Assembly: GCA_030950865.1 (NCBI GenBank)
Contig: JAUZQR010000333.1
Span: 1 to 8,073 of the forward strand
Reading direction: 5' to 3'
DNA: 8,073 bases
Source of the DNA: Mariprofundaceae bacterium
GTDB taxonomy: Bacteria; Pseudomonadota; Zetaproteobacteria; Mariprofundales; Mariprofundaceae
Shown: piece after piece, positions 5,274 through 8,073 of the stretch
How positions within the stretch are numbered: the first letter of the stretch is position 1
Layout of the letters: each line of letters opens with the position of its first letter
The notes under the pieces: model-generated
What the model was told of the DNA's origin: nothing
The model's input: the letters and a program-made list of their open reading frames with translations, nothing else
Databases searched by the model: none
Program-made: the position numbers and the translations under genes

Positions 5274-7952
5274 TCACTTAGAAAGTAAGCGTTTCATCTC
5301 TGGAACACATGAGCCACAACCTGTGCCTGCCATCGTACAACCTTTAAGTTTCTCAATCGTATTCGAGCCTGCTTCAATCGCAGCTTGAAGCTCTAACTCA
5401 CCGACATTATTACAGGCGCAGATAATCTTACCCTTGGTATCCTGTTTATCTACAGGACCACCTGGAGCCAATAGATAAGGGCGCAATTCACCCACATCAC
5501 GACCTTCCAACATCAGCTTACGCAACCATTTGGCTTCAGAAATATCACCACCCACCCAGCGTACTGCAACCAAGCGCCCATCATCCAACCATGCCTTACG
5601 ATTGATGCCATGTTTACGGTCAGAATAGGTTAATGTTTCAAAGCTTTGACCTTGCTCTAACATCTGATCCAAGCGTTTGTATTGCGTATCTTTCAGTGTT
5701 TTTGTACAAGCCAAATCAATAGAGGTCACAGGGTGATCTGTACCCGCACAAAACAACACGCCATAACTATATCCTGCAATCATTTCACGACCCAGCTTCA
5801 CTTTATCACCAGCCATCAACATCATGCCATGCCATGCTGCCTTAAAGGGCTGTATTTTAACTGCTGCATGTTTAAATTCAGGCTCCTTTGAATGCGGATC
5901 AATTGCTGTTTGAATCAAATCATTGGCACGCCCAGCCTGTGCGGTCATTTTCCCCCAATGCATGGGTAGAAACACCAAACCTGAACGAATATCCTTGCTT
6001 ATTTGCGCAGGTGCAATCACGCGTCCACGCCGTGAATCTATCGCCACCAAAGCTTCATCTTCAATACCATACTCGGCGGCATCATCGGGATGAATCTGCA
6101 ACGTCGGCATGGAAACATGCTGCATCAATTGCGGTACAGCACCTGATTTTGTCATGGTATGCCATTGATCACGAATACGTCCTGTGGTTAATGAAATTGG
6201 ATATTCATCATCGGTTGGCTCGGCAACAGGAATATAATCTACATCCACAAAATGCGCTTTTTTATCTGCAGTTTCATACACATGGTCTGTGTATAATCGT
6301 TTGACTTGGTTGGGTTTATCACCTTTCTTAAATGGCCACTGTTGTGCTCCATATTCGTCCAACACGGCATATGACAAACCTGAAATATCAATATCCACAC
6401 CCTTGGTTAAACCACAATGTTCATCGAAGACATCACCCGCTGTTTTATAAGCAAAAGCTTGCGACCAGTCCTTGCCCAATTTCTCTCCCAAACACACCGC
6501 AAAATCGGTAACAATTTTCCAATCATCCTTGCTCACACCAGCCTTGGGAATCGCCTGCTGCAAATGTGTAATGCGGCGTTCTGTATTGGTGATTGTACCT
6601 TCTTTCTCTGCCCAGCCTGAAGCAGGAAATAACACATGTGCGAACTTCGTCGTATCAGTTGGGTGATAGGCATCTGATACCACCACCAACTCGGCTTTTT
6701 TTAATGCTGCCTCTGCTCTTTTTGCATCAGGCATGGATACAATGGGATTGGTACAAGCAATCCACACAGCTTTCACAGTGCCTTCTTCCAAGGCCGAGAA
6801 TAATTCAGTTGCCGTCAAACCTGGCTTGCATGGCACATCATCCACACCCCAATAATCAGCCACTTCTTTGCGATGCTCTGGATTATGATAATCTCTGTGT
6901 GCTGCCAACATATTTGCAAGCCCGCCAACTTCGCGCCCGCCCATAGCATTGGGCTGACCTGTAAGCGAAAATGGTCCGCAACCTTCTTTGCCCACTTGCC
7001 CTGTTGCCAAGTGCAAGTTAATCAAAGCATTGTTTTTGTCTGAGCCTGATGTGGACTGATTTAAGCCCATGGTCCAAAAGGACAAGGTTTTATTTTCAGC
7101 GAACCACAATGCAGCCTTCACAATATCCGCAGTATCGATACCACAAATATCAGCAGCTTTGCGTGGTGTCATGCTCTGAATATTTTCCAGCATGGCATCA
7201 AAACCTTGCGTGTGTTGCTCGATATAATTGTTATCAAGCAAATCTTCCCAGAGCATTACATTGAGCATGGCTTGAAACAGCGGTACATCTGTACCAGGTT
7301 TTAAAGCCAAATGTAAATCTGCAATCGAGCAGGTATCAGTACGGCGCGGATCTGTCACAATAATTTTCAAATCGGGATTTGCTTCTTTGGCAGCTTCCAT
7401 ACGCCTGAATAAAATCGGATGTGCATAAGCGGGATTGGCTCCTGCAATCAGATAACAACCCGCTTTTTCAATATCATCATAACAGGTTGGTGGTCCATCA
7501 GCGCCAAAAGCACGTTTGTAACCCATCACTGCCGAACTCATACAAAGACGTGAATTGGTATCAATATTATTGCTACCAATAAAACCTTTCATCAACTTGT
7601 TAAACACATAATAATCTTCAGTCAACAACTGACCAGATACATAAAATGCTACGGCATCAGGACCATGTTGCTGAATAATATCTGCAAATTTTTGTGCACT
7701 ATGATGAAGGGCTGTATCCCAATCCACAGGCGCAAATGGCGCTTGCAACGAAGTACGCAACTGTGGACGCAGAAAACGGTCTTTGGTACGCACAGTATGA
7801 TGCAACTCACGCCCTTTAGAGCATAACTTGCCCTGATTGGTTGGGTGCTGTTCATTGCCACTGAGCGAGATGATACGTTGACCATCAGTTTCAAGGCGGA
7901 TACCGCAACCCGTACCGCAATATGAACATACACTGTTGACTGTTCGAGTCAT
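5274..7952 (-). CDS. nasA: Assimilatory nitrate reductase catalytic subunit NasA with C-terminal BFD-like [2Fe-2S] domain
   Basis: NasA reduces nitrate to nitrite in the cytoplasm at a molybdenum bis-MGD centre. The 892 residues include an N-terminal [4Fe-4S] domain (ligands C9, C12, C16 and C44), the molybdopterin oxidoreductase core (about 58-480), a dinucleotide-binding domain (about 583-700) and a BFD-like [2Fe-2S] domain (about 843-890; C845-A-C847 and C879-G-S-C882). NSRLCMSS contains C137, the expected molybdenum ligand of the Nas/Nap group. There is no twin-arginine signal, which fits a cytoplasmic assimilatory enzyme rather than periplasmic NapA. The fused BFD domain, also present in Klebsiella-type NasA, probably relays electrons from an NADH-linked partner. 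The ATG has AAGGAG at 7963-7958, 5 nt upstream, overlapping the nirD stop codon; the intergenic gap is 9 nt. Formate dehydrogenase is a related family, but the NasA-like domain order and the nirD neighbour make nitrate the likely substrate. Confidence 0.95.
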   Translation of the reverse strand: MTRTVNSVCSYCGTGCGIRLETDGQRIISLSGNEQHPTNQGKLCSKGRELHHTVRTKDRFLRPQLRTSLQAPFAPVDWDTALHHSAQKFADIIQQHGPDAVAFYVSGQLLTEDYYVFNKLMKGFIGSNNIDTNSRLCMSSAVMGYKRAFGADGPPTCYDDIEKAGCYLIAGANPAYAHPILFRRMEAAKEANPDLKIIVTDPRRTDTCSIADLHLALKPGTDVPLFQAMLNVMLWEDLLDNNYIEQHTQGFDAMLENIQSMTPRKAADICGIDTADIVKAALWFAENKTLSFWTMGLNQSTSGSDKNNALINLHLATGQVGKEGCGPFSLTGQPNAMGGREVGGLANMLAAHRDYHNPEHRKEVADYWGVDDVPCKPGLTATELFSALEEGTVKAVWIACTNPIVSMPDAKRAEAALKKAELVVVSDAYHPTDTTKFAHVLFPASGWAEKEGTITNTERRITHLQQAIPKAGVSKDDWKIVTDFAVCLGEKLGKDWSQAFAYKTAGDVFDEHCGLTKGVDIDISGLSYAVLDEYGAQQWPFKKGDKPNQVKRLYTDHVYETADKKAHFVDVDYIPVAEPTDDEYPISLTTGRIRDQWHTMTKSGAVPQLMQHVSMPTLQIHPDDAAEYGIEDEALVAIDSRRGRVIAPAQISKDIRSGLVFLPMHWGKMTAQAGRANDLIQTAIDPHSKEPEFKHAAVKIQPFKAAWHGMMLMAGDKVKLGREMIAGYSYGVLFCAGTDHPVTSIDLACTKTLKDTQYKRLDQMLEQGQSFETLTYSDRKHGINRKAWLDDGRLVAVRWVGGDISEAKWLRKLMLEGRDVGELRPYLLAPGGPVDKQDTKGKIICACNNVGELELQAAIEAGSNTIEKLKGCTMAGTGCGSCVPEMKRLLSK

Positions 7953-7957
7953 TTCAA

Positions 7958-7963
7958 CTCCTT
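7958..7963 (-). promoter_or_regulatory. Ribosome binding site of nasA overlapping the nirD stop
   Basis: AAGGAG, a full-strength Shine-Dalgarno, lies 5 nt before the nasA ATG. Its first two bases are the last two of the nirD TAA (7964-7962), which points to translational coupling and a shared transcript. Confidence 0.75.
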
Positions 7964-8073
7964 AACTTAAACTTAAAAAAACCTGACCATCTTCCACTTT
8001 AACAGGGTACGTTTTCACACAGCCTTCATCAGGCTCTGCACCTTTTCCATCTTCCAAATGAATCCGCCAATTG
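7962..8073 (-). CDS. nirD: Nitrite reductase (NADH) small subunit NirD, C-terminal fragment
   Basis: The window edge cuts this gene; the last 36 residues and the TAA stop remain. The sequence includes NWRIHLEDGKG, DEGCVKTYPVKVEDGQV and a hydrophobic end (FLSLS), which match the C-terminal end of NirD, the Rieske-fold small subunit that accompanies the sirohaem protein NirB in cytoplasmic reduction of nitrite to ammonium. NirD proteins generally keep the Rieske fold without a complete set of cluster ligands; the region that would show this lies outside. nirB is expected further to the right. It is followed by nasA after 9 nt, so the first gene of the window belongs to the same operon. Confidence 0.88.
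   Translation of the reverse strand, partial: NWRIHLEDGKGAEPDEGCVKTYPVKVEDGQVFLSLS

Noticed and set aside
5888..6304. Plus-strand 138-codon open frame opposite nasA
   Set aside because: It has no family resemblance, and nasA is continuous and well conserved on the other strand here.
6593..6946. Plus-strand 117-codon open frame opposite nasA
   Set aside because: It is a low-complexity His/Pro/Leu-rich shadow of the nasA coding sequence.

Overview
This window is the 3' part of a minus-strand operon for assimilatory nitrate reduction and molybdenum supply. In transcription order (right to left) it runs: end of nirD (nitrite reductase small subunit), nasA (cytoplasmic molybdenum nitrate reductase with a fused C-terminal BFD-type [2Fe-2S] domain), an Alginate_exp-family outer-membrane beta-barrel protein, moaA, modA, modB, modC and moaC. 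A separate minus-strand gene then begins at 299 and runs off the left edge; it encodes the start of a membrane-anchored sensor-like protein. Every supported gene is on the minus strand.

From nirD to moaC the genes are packed tightly: gaps of 9, 41, 17 and 1 nt, then overlaps of 8 and 4 nt, then a gap of 2 nt. I see no terminator between them, so they are probably co-transcribed from a promoter to the right of the window. The logic is coherent. The porin may bring an anion across the outer membrane, ModABC imports molybdate, MoaA and MoaC carry out the first step of molybdopterin synthesis (GTP to cPMP), NasA uses the finished cofactor to reduce nitrate, and NirD (with NirB, presumably just outside) reduces nitrite to ammonium. 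The later cofactor genes (moaD, moaE, mog/moeA, mobA) and an inner-membrane nitrate transporter are not in the window.

The most unusual sequence detail is a pair of 20-bp ATTCCC-N8-GGGAAT palindromes (dRS3-like dispersed repeats), in opposite orientation, lying in frame at the 3' ends of modC and modA and so encoding the last residues of both proteins. ModC is also odd: it lacks the C-terminal TOBE (molybdate-binding) domain and departs from consensus in its Q-loop, signature and D-loop.

The organism is a Gram-negative bacterium (outer-membrane barrel, signal peptides), AT-leaning by eye, and most likely a proteobacterium. A zeta-, gamma- or betaproteobacterium would all fit; I cannot settle it from this sequence. 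I found no mobile element, CRISPR array, tRNA or rRNA, and no defence system. The novelty here is in operon composition and repeat-modified protein ends rather than in an unknown machinery.
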